From assembly GCF_000722775.1 (NCBI RefSeq), contig NZ_JPFZ01000006.1, positions 62,001 through 126,000 of the forward strand: DNA of 64,000 bases, written 5' to 3'. Of the stretch, positions 35,227 through 42,283 are shown piece by piece. Every line of letters begins with the position of its first letter. Positions within the stretch are counted from its first letter, which is position 1. Made by a program: the position numbers and the translations under genes. The notes beneath the pieces were generated by a model, which was not told the DNA's origin, did no database searches, and saw nothing but the letters and a program-made list of their open reading frames with translations. The DNA comes from Streptococcus mitis subsp. hohhotensis. GTDB taxonomy: Bacteria; Bacillota; Bacilli; Lactobacillales; Streptococcaceae.

Positions 35227-35558
35227 TTTAAATACTCCTTTGTTTTATAATTCATTTCAAGCAATAAGAAGTCATTTAAACTTTATTACTTAAATATAAA
35301 TCGTAAATTATTATACCATAAATCAAGTAATATCACTATATTTTCATAAAACACCTCCTGTTTTATATTTATGTTTAAAACATTGTTAAACACTATCCTA
35401 ATTATATCACAGTTACATATATATTAGTTAATGTTTTTAATAATTTTTTAACTCTAGCAAATGTAAAATATACACCTTAATCTACAAGATGAATGGGGTA
35501 AAATAAAAAGCACCTAAACGGTACTTCTTACTTGCCTACTGAACTCATCACCATGAAA
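35227..35558. other. Intergenic: CBP promoter, otherwise empty
   Basis: AT-rich 330 bp upstream of the choline-binding protein gene. On the minus strand an extended -10 (TGGTATAAT, core 35310-35315) lies about 85 bp before the GTG. No gene recognised. Confidence 0.5.
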
Positions 35559-35580
35559 TTTGTACTCCTTTTTGTCCACC
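35559..35580 (-). repeat. Integrase arm-type repeats, right end of element 1
   Basis: TTTGTACTCC (35559) and TTTGTCCACC (35571), 12 bp apart, in the same orientation as the left pair and about 100 bp from the right attachment core. More degenerate than the left copies. Confidence 0.6.
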
Positions 35581-35681
35581 TCGGAGTAAAGTTTAATCTA
35601 TTTTATTTAATATGTAAATTCTAAAAATACTACAGAATCAACATTTATAAAGCATACCAAAGTGTAATTTATACTAAATCT

Positions 35682-35702
35682 ATTCTACAACAAAATGTTG
35701 TA
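35682..35702 (+). repeat. attR of element 1 with displaced rpsD tail
   Basis: ATTCTACAACAAAATG (35682-35697) repeats attL exactly and continues TTGTAA. In frame it reads F-Y-N-K-M-L-stop, the same ending as RpsD but with a different Leu codon. It is therefore the original chromosomal rpsD 3' end pushed aside by integration. A GC-containing hairpin (AGCACT/AGTGCT with T run, about 35745-35778) follows and may be the old rpsD terminator. Confidence 0.9.
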
Positions 35703-35816
35703 ATATTTTATTGAATAAGATAGGCTTTAGAGCCTTGATATTGAGCACTTTGGGGCGCTTTCCCTTAGTGCTTTTTTTGTTTTTACAATAGCTTTTAAGC
35801 ATACAGCTATAAGTAT

Positions 35817-35856
35817 CTATACGCGACTAGACCTGTATAGTTTAAAGTGATATAAT
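35817..35856 (+). promoter_or_regulatory. Promoter and operator of the toxin-antitoxin pair
   Basis: Inverted repeat CTATAC (35817) / GTATAG (35835) overlaps the expected -35 region of a promoter with TATAAT at 35851-35856. AAGGAGG follows before the antitoxin ATG. Such operators usually bind the antitoxin-toxin complex. Confidence 0.6.
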
Positions 35857-35877
35857 AGTCTAAAAGGAGGTACTACT

Positions 35878-36165
35878 ATGAATGTTTTAGAAAAAAATAC
35901 ACAGGTAAACTTTAAGACTAACAGAGACTTGTTAGAGAAGGCTAAAGCTATTATCACATCGCAAAATCTTGATATGACAGCCAGTTTTAACTTGTTTTTA
36001 GAACACATTGTAGAAAATAAAGCCTTGCCATTTGAAACTCAAGTAGACAAAGAAAGAGAAGAACTTCTATTAGGATTGCGTGCCGAAATTGCCCGTAGCT
36101 TTGAGGATTTAGAACATGGAAGGACTTACAGCCTTGATGAAGTGAGGGCTAACCTTGGAATTTAA
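35878..36165 (+). CDS. RelB/DinJ-type antitoxin
   Basis: 95 residues. The N-terminal ribbon-helix-helix (VNFKTNRDLLEKAKAIITSQNLDMTASFN...) resembles RelB/DinJ; the C-terminal half (SFEDLEHGRTYSLDEVRANLG) is the usual toxin-wrapping tail. It overlaps the toxin start by 11 bp. It would neutralise the downstream toxin and repress the operon. Confidence 0.85.
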   Translation: MNVLEKNTQVNFKTNRDLLEKAKAIITSQNLDMTASFNLFLEHIVENKALPFETQVDKEREELLLGLRAEIARSFEDLEHGRTYSLDEVRANLGI

Positions 36166-36502
36166 CGAGAACTCATATAGCCTTATTATCTCTGAAACGG
36201 TACAAGAACAGCTAAGAGGTATTAAAGATTATATCTCAGCTAACTACTTTTCAGAACAGGCAGGAGCAAACACAGTTAAGAATATTCTTTACGGATTGGA
36301 ACGTCTTGAAGTTTTCCCGGAAGCAGGATTTGATGCTGATGAAAGAGTAGGAGTTATTATATACCCACCCCACAAAACTCGATGCATCATTTTAGGCGAT
36401 TACCTAGCCTTCTATCATATTTTAGAGGATAGAAAAGCTGTCTTTGTATCAGATATTATTCATAGCAAACAGGATTACATTCGCTTGTTCAAGAAAAAAT
36501 AG
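36155..36502 (+). CDS. RelE/ParE-superfamily toxin
   Basis: 115 residues from a TTG start inside the antitoxin gene. RelE/ParE fold: two N-terminal helices (SETVQEQLRGIKDYISANYF), then strands with RCIILGDYLAFYHILEDRKAVFVSDIIHSKQDY. The C-terminal YRLF-like end is typical. Whether it cleaves mRNA (RelE) or acts on gyrase (ParE) cannot be told from sequence. The pair lies between the two elements and may stabilise the island. Confidence 0.83.
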   Translation: MEFNENSYSLIISETVQEQLRGIKDYISANYFSEQAGANTVKNILYGLERLEVFPEAGFDADERVGVIIYPPHKTRCIILGDYLAFYHILEDRKAVFVSDIIHSKQDYIRLFKKK

Positions 36503-36591
36503 TGCATATTATTGAACTGCGTTTTGGATTCCAAAAATTTTAAAAAAGATTACTCTATTTCAAAAATTTTTAGGAATGAAAATATAAAAAA

Positions 36592-36744
36592 AGAGAAACC
36601 TCATAATGAAGTTTCTCTTGCTTTTAATCGTCCGAATCAATATTCTTATTTCAAAAAAGGTAGTGAAAAAGGTAGTGATTCGAATGATTTCCCTTGCAAT
36701 ATAGTGAAATTAACAAAAAGAAAAAACGCTAATCAAGCGTTTTT
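36592..36744. other. Right end of a decayed rpmG-type element
   Basis: Hairpin AGAGAAAC/GTTTCTCT (36592-36618), then two GGTAGTGA arm-like repeats 12 bp apart (36659 and 36671), then hairpin AAAAACGCT/AAGCGTTTTT (36722-36744), then the rpmG-tail att at 36771. This mirrors the right end of element 2 (terminator 44824, arms 44891/44903, att 45005). No integrase belongs to this end. A possible 84-codon frame across it (36512-36766) is not supported. Confidence 0.6.
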
Positions 36745-36770
36745 CTTCTGTATTGATTCGTATTGAATGC

Positions 36771-36787
36771 TTATTTAACCTCTGTAA
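36771..36787 (-). repeat. Left att of element 2, with rpmG tail
   Basis: On the minus strand it encodes T-E-V-K-stop, the last residues of L33. It matches 45005-45021 at 15 of 17 bases, with ten identical in a row (ACCTCTGTAA). Confidence 0.85.
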
Positions 36788-36859
36788 GAGTTAAATAATT
36801 TCTATTTTAGCTGTTAGAAACGTTGGTACATCAATGTTTCTAGAATGCTACATAATAAA

Positions 36860-36879
36860 AGGTAGAGTGAATGGTAGAG
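36860..36879 (+). repeat. Integrase arm-type repeats, left end of element 2
   Basis: GGTAGAGT at 36860 and 36872, 12 bp apart, just beyond the int stop. The same pair is at 44891 and 44903. Confidence 0.75.
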
Positions 36880-36882
36880 TAG

Positions 36883-38148
36883 TTATTGCGTTAGCTCAGC
36901 AATCTTTTCAAGATAAATCCCCACAGCTTCTAACTTTCGTTGTGGTGCTAATTCAGCGTAAGTATCCATTGTAGTTGAAATGGATTTATGTCCCATTCTG
37001 ACTTGGAGTTCTTTCCAATTTGTTCCAGCATTAAGTAGCATTGAAGCATGAGTATGTCGGAATAAATGGAAACCATAGTTTGGTAACCCAAGACCTACTA
37101 ACCTTTTCTTAAGAGTTGTTCTCTCGTTTCTGTCACACATATAGTTCCCATAGATTGTAGGGAAAATAAGTTTTGTTCTATGTCTGTTGTGCAATTCAAG
37201 ATACTTGTTCATTTCGTGGTGGAAATCTATGAGTTTTTCTATTATGGGGGGAGGGACAGGGACAGAGCGATTTCCTGCATCAGTTTTTGGTGTAGCTTTA
37301 CAGATAACTTCCCCTTTTGTCCCATCTTTTTTATTTGCGGTTTTCCACATCAATGTTTTACTGACATTAATAGAAGAATTTTCAAAATCTAGGTCATCAA
37401 TCGTCAATGCAAGTAGTTCATTTATTCGCAAAGCAGAGGCTAATAAAGTATTACAAATTAACTTAAATCGTCGATTGGCTCTATTGTTATCTAAACTTTC
37501 AAGATAATTAAGCCATATTACAAGACTATCATCATGTAATACCATGATGCGTTGCTTATTTGATTTTGGCTTAGGTGGTATCTTAACAGAGCTAACAGGA
37601 TTAGTGATTAGTCCATAGTTTGTAATTCCATAGTCAAAAATATCTTTCAACTTATGGATAACAGCACCAAAATCTTTAGCACTACCTTTATCAGCACGCT
37701 TTATACCAGATTCAATGGACTCTTTTGATTTCTTTGCCAAACCATTTAACCAAAGCTGAATATCCGCAGATTCAATTTTATCTGGTTTGTAATCTCCAAA
37801 TTTAGGGATAATATAATTATCAAGATAACCTCTTACTCTGTTCAGAGTATTATGCGAGTTGACCCAGGTCTTATATGATTTAAACCATTCTTCAGCTAAA
37901 TCTTCCAGTGTATCAATGACGATAACTTTTTCTCGTGTTGAGCCATTTTTTTCAAATTCTAGTCGTGCTTGAATGATTGCTCTATCTAACTGTTTTAGTG
38001 TCTTGGCTGTAATGGTAGTAGTGACTTGCTTACCAGTTTTGATATCTTTTCCCAGAAATGTCCCCTTCAAAGTGTATGAGATGGACTTATCTTTTTTGAT
38101 TTTTTTAATGACTTTTTTGCCATTATGAATAATTGTTTCAGTTTCCAT
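36883..38148 (-). CDS. int: Tyrosine integrase of element 2
   Basis: 421-residue recombinase. An AP2-like N-terminal arm-binding domain (about 10-70), SAM-like core-binding domain (about 75-165) and catalytic domain with Arg in ASALRINELLAL, HLFRHTHASMLL, RMGHKSISTTMDTYAEL (nucleophile Tyr). Full length for Tn916/phage-type integrases. AAAGG precedes the ATG. It lies at the left end beside the att and arm repeats, so it catalyses integration into rpmG and, with the Xis upstream, excision. Confidence 0.93.
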   Translation of the reverse strand: METETIIHNGKKVIKKIKKDKSISYTLKGTFLGKDIKTGKQVTTTITAKTLKQLDRAIIQARLEFEKNGSTREKVIVIDTLEDLAEEWFKSYKTWVNSHNTLNRVRGYLDNYIIPKFGDYKPDKIESADIQLWLNGLAKKSKESIESGIKRADKGSAKDFGAVIHKLKDIFDYGITNYGLITNPVSSVKIPPKPKSNKQRIMVLHDDSLVIWLNYLESLDNNRANRRFKLICNTLLASALRINELLALTIDDLDFENSSINVSKTLMWKTANKKDGTKGEVICKATPKTDAGNRSVPVPPPIIEKLIDFHHEMNKYLELHNRHRTKLIFPTIYGNYMCDRNERTTLKKRLVGLGLPNYGFHLFRHTHASMLLNAGTNWKELQVRMGHKSISTTMDTYAELAPQRKLEAVGIYLEKIAELTQ

Positions 38149-38178
38149 ATTTGCCTTTCTTCATGGATATTGAAGTAG

Positions 38179-38223
38179 GCTAAAATAGTTACCACTCTTT
38201 CTTTTAGATAAAACTATTTTAGC
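38179..38223. terminator. Inverted repeat between xis and int of element 2
   Basis: GCTAAAATAGTT / AACTATTTTAGC, 12-bp perfect arms with a 21-nt loop, inside the 89-bp gap. It may be an attenuating hairpin that lowers int expression or a protein-binding site. Confidence 0.5.
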
Positions 38224-38237
38224 ACAAATTTTCAGAA

Positions 38238-38486
38238 TTAGGATTGTAAAAAGTTGATAATATCATCTAGTAGATAGAAGACGGTTCGAGTTCCCTCTAT
38301 AGGAGGTTCTAATCTTTTTAATCCTTTTTGTTCCCAAGTTTTTAGTGTGTTTGGGGAGATATTTAGCTGTTTTAGCAATTCTCGCTGTTGTATTATCTTT
38401 AGTGGTATGTTCTGTTCTTTGATTTGAATGAGTTTGATAAGTGTTTGCAATAATTGTTCAATTTGTTCTAATTTTTCGTTATTCAT
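38238..38486 (-). CDS. Excisionase-like HTH protein of element 2
   Basis: 82 residues. An N-terminal coiled helix is followed by a MerR/HTH_17 winged helix (REL-LKQLNISPNTLKTWEQKGL, then PPIEGTRTVFYLLDDIINFL). Homologous to the protein at 26377-26673 of element 1. It overlaps the rep gene by 8 bp and lies upstream of int, the usual place for xis. Confidence 0.8.
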   Translation of the reverse strand: MNNEKLEQIEQLLQTLIKLIQIKEQNIPLKIIQQRELLKQLNISPNTLKTWEQKGLKRLEPPIEGTRTVFYLLDDIINFLQS

Positions 38487-39084
38487 TATTCTCTTTCTCC
38501 TCTGTGTTTGAATTATGGAGTCGATTAGGATTGTATCTTCGTGAATCTAGGTATTTGGCGAAGAAATATGTACGTTCAATGATAAGCCCTAATAAATTGG
38601 TATTGTTTGCTCGGGCATACCAGACCAATTCTTCAAATTCGGTAAAGTCGTTCTCTTCGATAATATCAACTACTTCATGTATAAAATCCGAGGAGTTCAT
38701 CTCCATCAAGAATTTTTCTAAATTAAAGCCGCAACCGACTTCAATATCCTCAATGTTGTAGGGGGTCTTATCTGGATTTTCCGCATGGGTAAAGTAGTCA
38801 AATAAACCAGTGGGAGACATAACTACCTCCACATGTGCTGGACCGTTTAGTTTGTCACTGATGATATCTGATACTTGTGAATAGCTTTTCAGTGAATCAA
38901 AGAAGAAAGCACCGTGTTTGTGCGATTTCTTGAACTCTCCCGTCTGTCTATTAACATCCTTATCGTGCCAAGGACTAAGAATAAACGGAATATGGAGTTC
39001 CTCTAATATATTCAAGTAGTTCTCTGGTGCGCTTTCCTCGTAGAAGAGAAACGTCCATTTGGTTGAGCGCTGTTCTTTTGCCAT
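38479..39084 (-). CDS. Rep_2 (pMV158 RepB-type) rolling-circle initiator
   Basis: 201-residue HUH endonuclease. Metal and catalytic residues line up with pMV158 RepB: HDKD at 40-43, HKH with His55 and His57, and Tyr97 in FDYFTH. The C-terminal part is helical and may oligomerise. It should nick the hairpin origin 104-139 bp upstream. In streptococcal integrative mobilizable elements such Rep-type proteins with TcpA partners serve for replication and probably as the relaxase. First gene of the rep-xis-int operon. Confidence 0.88.
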   Translation of the reverse strand: MAKEQRSTKWTFLFYEESAPENYLNILEELHIPFILSPWHDKDVNRQTGEFKKSHKHGAFFFDSLKSYSQVSDIISDKLNGPAHVEVVMSPTGLFDYFTHAENPDKTPYNIEDIEVGCGFNLEKFLMEMNSSDFIHEVVDIIEENDFTEFEELVWYARANNTNLLGLIIERTYFFAKYLDSRRYNPNRLHNSNTEEKENNE

Positions 39085-39112
39085 AGGCAGTTACCTCATT
39101 TCTTTTGGGTTC

Positions 39113-39149
39113 TATTACTAAGGAGAAATGTCAGGTCGTATGCAAAGTT
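39113..39149 (-). promoter_or_regulatory. Two-part motif upstream of rep (copy 1)
   Basis: On the plus strand TATTACTAAGGAGAA, 14 variable bases, GCAAAGTT. The same parts with the same 14-base spacing occur at 41413-41449. Read in the direction of rep it is AACTTTGC, then TTCTCCTTAGTAATA. Candidate element-specific promoter. Confidence 0.6.
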
Positions 39150-39187
39150 TTTTTGAAAAAATTGAATTTTTTGTGATTATTGATTAT

Positions 39188-39223
39188 TGACCTATTGGGG
39201 GTCGTAGTAACCCCAATAGGTCA
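39188..39223 (-). other. pMV158-type double-strand origin (dso)
   Basis: Perfect 13-bp inverted repeat TGACCTATTGGGG / CCCCAATAGGTCA. The 10-nt loop reads TTACTACGAC on the minus strand, which contains TACTACGAC, the nick sequence of pMV158 RepB (cut between G and A). It lies directly upstream of the rep gene, as in pMV158-family plasmids. Confidence 0.88.
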
Positions 39224-39244
39224 TGATAGAAAAGAATATAAAAA

Positions 39245-39283
39245 GGGGCTGTCTGGCTTTTGCTTAACGCAAGCCACAGCCCC
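39245..39283 (-). terminator. Terminator of the TcpA operon
   Basis: GGGGCTGT / ACAGCCCC with an inner GGCTT/AAGCC pairing, T run on the minus strand; ends the operon 41312-39290. Confidence 0.85.
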
Positions 39284-39289
39284 AAGGGA

Positions 39290-39895
39290 TTAACGTTTTT
39301 GTCCAGTGAACCACAATTGGTTACGAACTCGAATAGGAGAGGAGAAATAATAGTCTGCGTGTTGGCTGACGATTTCTTCTTTTAATTGTGCTTCCATCTC
39401 TTTTAGGATTTTTTGCCCTTGTTGGTCTCTAGGGACTTTTAGAAAAATAGTGATGGTATCTTTTCGTATATCTACAATACACTTGCGAACAGCTCGGTTA
39501 AATCCTTTATGGATTGGATTGATGGTGGTAACGGTCTGGTGTTCAAGGTTGCTTATCTTCTGTACTCGTTCACGCTGAAACAGGAAGTGTCGCAACAGGA
39601 AAGTGTGATAGACAGATTGGATATAGTTCCGAAGACTATCTGTTTTCAACCGTTGTATTATCTCTAATCCAGTCAATAGTAAGGCAAGTAGTAGTGAAAT
39701 AAGAGCGGATTTGTGACTTACAGAACTAATGGTATCAGTAATGTTTTTAACTGAATCTAGGTTGACAAATGAGATGTTGGCTAATTGGACGGAAAGAAAA
39801 TTGAATAGCCAGCCGAAGACAGAGCAGATAGGAGTAGAGAGAACCAAATATAGTATAAGATTGAAACTTCTTATAAAGTAGTTTTTTGTGGTCAT
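39290..39895 (-). CDS. Membrane protein of the mobilization operon
   Basis: 201 residues. Two or three hydrophobic segments in the N-terminal half (about 8-35 and 60-82) are followed by a soluble basic C-terminal half (QTVTTINPIHKGFNRAVRKC). It overlaps the TcpA gene by 4 bp (ATGA). No named family recognised. A partner of the coupling protein at the membrane is likely from coupling and position. Confidence 0.7.
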   Translation of the reverse strand: MTTKNYFIRSFNLILYLVLSTPICSVFGWLFNFLSVQLANISFVNLDSVKNITDTISSVSHKSALISLLLALLLTGLEIIQRLKTDSLRNYIQSVYHTFLLRHFLFQRERVQKISNLEHQTVTTINPIHKGFNRAVRKCIVDIRKDTITIFLKVPRDQQGQKILKEMEAQLKEEIVSQHADYYFSSPIRVRNQLWFTGQKR

Positions 39896-40992
39896 AGGAT
39901 ACCTCGCTTAGTGTAGTAGGTTGGACAGAGTAGGGGCAGAACTTGGTAGGGGTGTTCATTGTCGATAACTTGGATGATACCTGTACCATGTCCTGTTGGA
40001 ATGACAATCCCCTCTGGATCGAGGTCAGGAAATAAAAATTGAGTAGTTTTCTGATTGATATTTCCAATTTGTAACAATACGTTTAGCTGTTCCCTTACTG
40101 AAATTGGGATAGTATTGTGGTCAAAACGCTGACTTACTAAAAATAGATGGATTTTGGTAGCACGTCCTAACAAGGCAATCTGTGAGAGTAAGGAGAAAAA
40201 TGCTTCTTTGATATTCTTATTGACTCCCTCTGATAGAGCTAGGACTTCATCAATAACAATAGTTAGATGGGTAAATTGATGGTTGGGATTATCATACAAG
40301 ATAGCTTGTCGTTTTTGAATGAGATTTGCACATTGACTTAATTGTTCGTTGACCTGTGATACAAAATCAGATTTTGAACGGTTTTCGACAGGGTGGATAA
40401 CGGAAATATGATTTTCTCTTGCCCAACGACTTGGGGTATCAAATTTCGGGTCAATGATAATCAAGTCAGACATATGCTTCAGTACACTCAAGAAGTAAGT
40501 GAGAGCATACGATTTCCCAGAACCTGAATTTCCAGCAATAGCCCAGTGATTGACCTTGTCTAAATTGAGTTCAAAGTGCTTCATGATAGGGATTTTCCCA
40601 TGTGGCAATCTGGCTGAAAACTTATCCAAATCAGGAATCGCTAAACGTTCTGAAATCCCTCTTTTCCAAGGGAAGAATAAACCACGTTGAATGTGTAAGT
40701 CATCTGTGTCTAGAGGGACAAAATAGGTAGCATTTTGTTTTAGAAGCGTATATTGTGGGTAAAGTGAAGCATTGGCAATCAGAAAGATTTTCTTGTATAA
40801 GTCGTCATCGAGGATATAAGCGCACGGTAGGCGAGGGACAAAGACAAAGCCGTCTTCTTGAATAATGACGTTAAAAGAATTAGTATAGCTGGTTTCCCCC
40901 TGCATTAAAGCCCCTAGAGCCATGTTTAGGCTCTGGAGCAGGTAAGATTGCAGGAAAGGTTGGTTCAGCACATCACGAGATTGTGAGGTCAT
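39892..40992 (-). CDS. TcpA/FtsK-SpoIIIE-like coupling protein
   Basis: 366-residue DNA-translocase ATPase. Walker A GNSGSGKS (about 157) in HWAIAGNSGSGKSYALTYF, Walker B-like LTIVIDEVLAL, and a sensor region FLVSQRFDHNTIP. It lacks transmembrane segments, unlike full TcpA/Orf21 proteins; the downstream membrane protein may supply them. It would bring the Rep-bound strand to a conjugative pore of a helper element. Confidence 0.87.
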   Translation of the reverse strand: MTSQSRDVLNQPFLQSYLLQSLNMALGALMQGETSYTNSFNVIIQEDGFVFVPRLPCAYILDDDLYKKIFLIANASLYPQYTLLKQNATYFVPLDTDDLHIQRGLFFPWKRGISERLAIPDLDKFSARLPHGKIPIMKHFELNLDKVNHWAIAGNSGSGKSYALTYFLSVLKHMSDLIIIDPKFDTPSRWARENHISVIHPVENRSKSDFVSQVNEQLSQCANLIQKRQAILYDNPNHQFTHLTIVIDEVLALSEGVNKNIKEAFFSLLSQIALLGRATKIHLFLVSQRFDHNTIPISVREQLNVLLQIGNINQKTTQFLFPDLDPEGIVIPTGHGTGIIQVIDNEHPYQVLPLLCPTYYTKRGIL

Positions 40993-41312
40993 TACCGAAC
41001 CTCCTTGATACCATTTGCTTTGAAGTAAACGTTATATTTTACTTCGCAGGCTTGTAGGGTGTCAAATTGAATCATGGATTGAAACGCTGGAAGCTCAATC
41101 GTATCTTCGAATTTTACTTGGAAAGGGTCTTGCCCTTCCTGTACAAACCATGCTTTATAGGCTACGATTTCTCCTGTTGGTTTTCCTTCTTCAAACCGTT
41201 GTTGTGGTTCAAGTTCGGTACTAAGTGAGTAAATCGGTTGTTTTTGACTGATAATTTTATCAGCCAATGTAGTTGTATAACCACCTTTTGTTGTTTTCAT
41301 TTTAAACGCCAT
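40992..41312 (-). CDS. Small conserved protein of the mobilization operon
   Basis: 106 residues, beta-rich (KMKTTKGGYTTTLADKII, VKFEDTIELPAFQ), no membrane segment. It overlaps the TcpA start (TAATG). Similar-sized genes precede the coupling protein in many streptococcal mobilizable elements; I do not recognise a named domain. An OB-like single-strand DNA-binding role is possible but not shown. AAGGAGG precedes the ATG. Confidence 0.65.
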   Translation of the reverse strand: MAFKMKTTKGGYTTTLADKIISQKQPIYSLSTELEPQQRFEEGKPTGEIVAYKAWFVQEGQDPFQVKFEDTIELPAFQSMIQFDTLQACEVKYNVYFKANGIKEVR

Positions 41313-41412
41313 AGGGTTGTTCCTCCTTTATTATTGAGAAATAATACGAATGAGACTTGCTCGGTTTTGGTCGTGAGCTGGACGTAGTTGCTCTAGTTAT
41401 GTATCACCTCCT

Positions 41413-41449
41413 TATTACTAAGGAGAATGAGACAACCAAACGCAAAGTT
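41413..41449 (-). promoter_or_regulatory. Two-part motif upstream of the TcpA operon (copy 2)
   Basis: Exact copy of both conserved parts of the motif at 39113-39149, with identical spacing, about 100 bp upstream of the first gene of the TcpA operon. Confidence 0.6.
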
Positions 41450-41478
41450 ATTTGTTAAATTTTTAATTTTTTTATAAA

Positions 41479-41505
41479 AAATCCAGTGACAGAGACACTG
41501 GATTT
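41479..41505 (-). terminator. Terminator of the sigma-like gene
   Basis: AAATCCAGTG / CACTGGATTT stem with 7-nt loop and T-rich tail on the minus strand. Confidence 0.8.
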
Positions 41506-41511
41506 GAGGTA

Positions 41512-41961
41512 TTAGCGATAACTTTTTAATAAAGGAGCTAATTTTTTTAGTGCTTTACAATAATGAGATTTGACAGTTACATCACTCATTTTCTTGTAAT
41601 GTTCAGTGATATAGCGAGCCGTTTCTTTATAGCTTGAACCTTGTTCCGCTATCATTTCAACAATCTTACTGTCAATTTCTGATAGGGATGCTTTAGCTTC
41701 ACGAATAGCTTGTCTTAACTCCGCTAGGATTAAAGCTTCTTCGGGATTCAAATCAGAACTTGCAACTACTTCATAGCGTTCACGTCGTTTACCGTTATTA
41801 CGAGATATGCTTTCTTCCATACTTCGTTTATGGTGGTATCGGTCACGCCGTTCTGCATTACTTTGTTCTTGTTGAAGCAAACGAGTTACTTCATTCCAAT
41901 TTTTAGCTTTAATAGCTTCTTTGATTTTACGCTCACGACGTTCTTGTACTTTATTACTCAT
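41512..41961 (-). CDS. Sigma-70 region 4-like regulator of element 2
   Basis: 149 residues. The N-terminal half is very basic and helical; the C-terminal half is a sigma region 4-type helix-turn-helix (EEALILAELRQAIREAKASL, GSSYKETARYITEHYKKMSDVTVKSHY). I chose the ATG at 41961 (AAAGGAG upstream); the open frame continues to 42072 through hairpins. It is transcribed alone towards the two mobilization operons. It may act as an alternative sigma factor or activator for them. Confidence 0.7.
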   Translation of the reverse strand: MSNKVQERRERKIKEAIKAKNWNEVTRLLQQEQSNAERRDRYHHKRSMEESISRNNGKRRERYEVVASSDLNPEEALILAELRQAIREAKASLSEIDSKIVEMIAEQGSSYKETARYITEHYKKMSDVTVKSHYCKALKKLAPLLKSYR

Positions 41962-41975
41962 AATGATGAGCTCCT

Positions 41976-42175
41976 TTCTGTCCTTTGGACAGAAGGAAAC
42001 AAAATGAGCAAATATTGAACGCTGAGTATACCAAAAGGCACAACAAAGAAACAGCGAAACAATTCTATGCAAGACATGACCTTTATCGTCATGTCATCAT
42101 ATTTGTTTCAATCTGTCCTTTGATGGCCATCAATTTGGACTATTAAAATTTATATCAAGAGTTTTTCTTGATATA
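41976..42175. other. Cluster of four inverted repeats
   Basis: TTCTGTCC/GGACAGAA (41976-41994, 3-nt loop), GACATGAC/GTCATGTC (42073-42095), palindrome TTGATGGCCATCAA (42120-42133), TATATCAAGA/TCTTGATATA (42151-42175). They lie in the leader of the sigma-like gene. This density fits an oriT, an sso or a leader control region. Confidence 0.55.
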
Positions 42176-42256
42176 TTCAGTATAAGGCGTAATGTTCTTT
42201 TATTTTTTACTTCTTTTTTTACTTCAATAGACTAATTTGTAAAACGAGGCGCAAAA

Positions 42257-42283
42257 AAAGACTAGGCGATTCACCTAGTCTTT
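42257..42283 (-). terminator. Terminator of the XRE-fusion gene
   Basis: AAAGACTAGG / CCTAGTCTTT with 7-nt loop, T run on the minus strand. Confidence 0.85.

Noticed and set aside
24343-35697. Intact prophage
   Set aside because: No capsid, tail, terminase, holin or lysin gene is present.
36512-36766. 84-codon frame between the toxin gene and element 2
   Set aside because: No ribosome site, crosses two hairpins and the arm repeats, low-complexity Lys/Asn-rich product.
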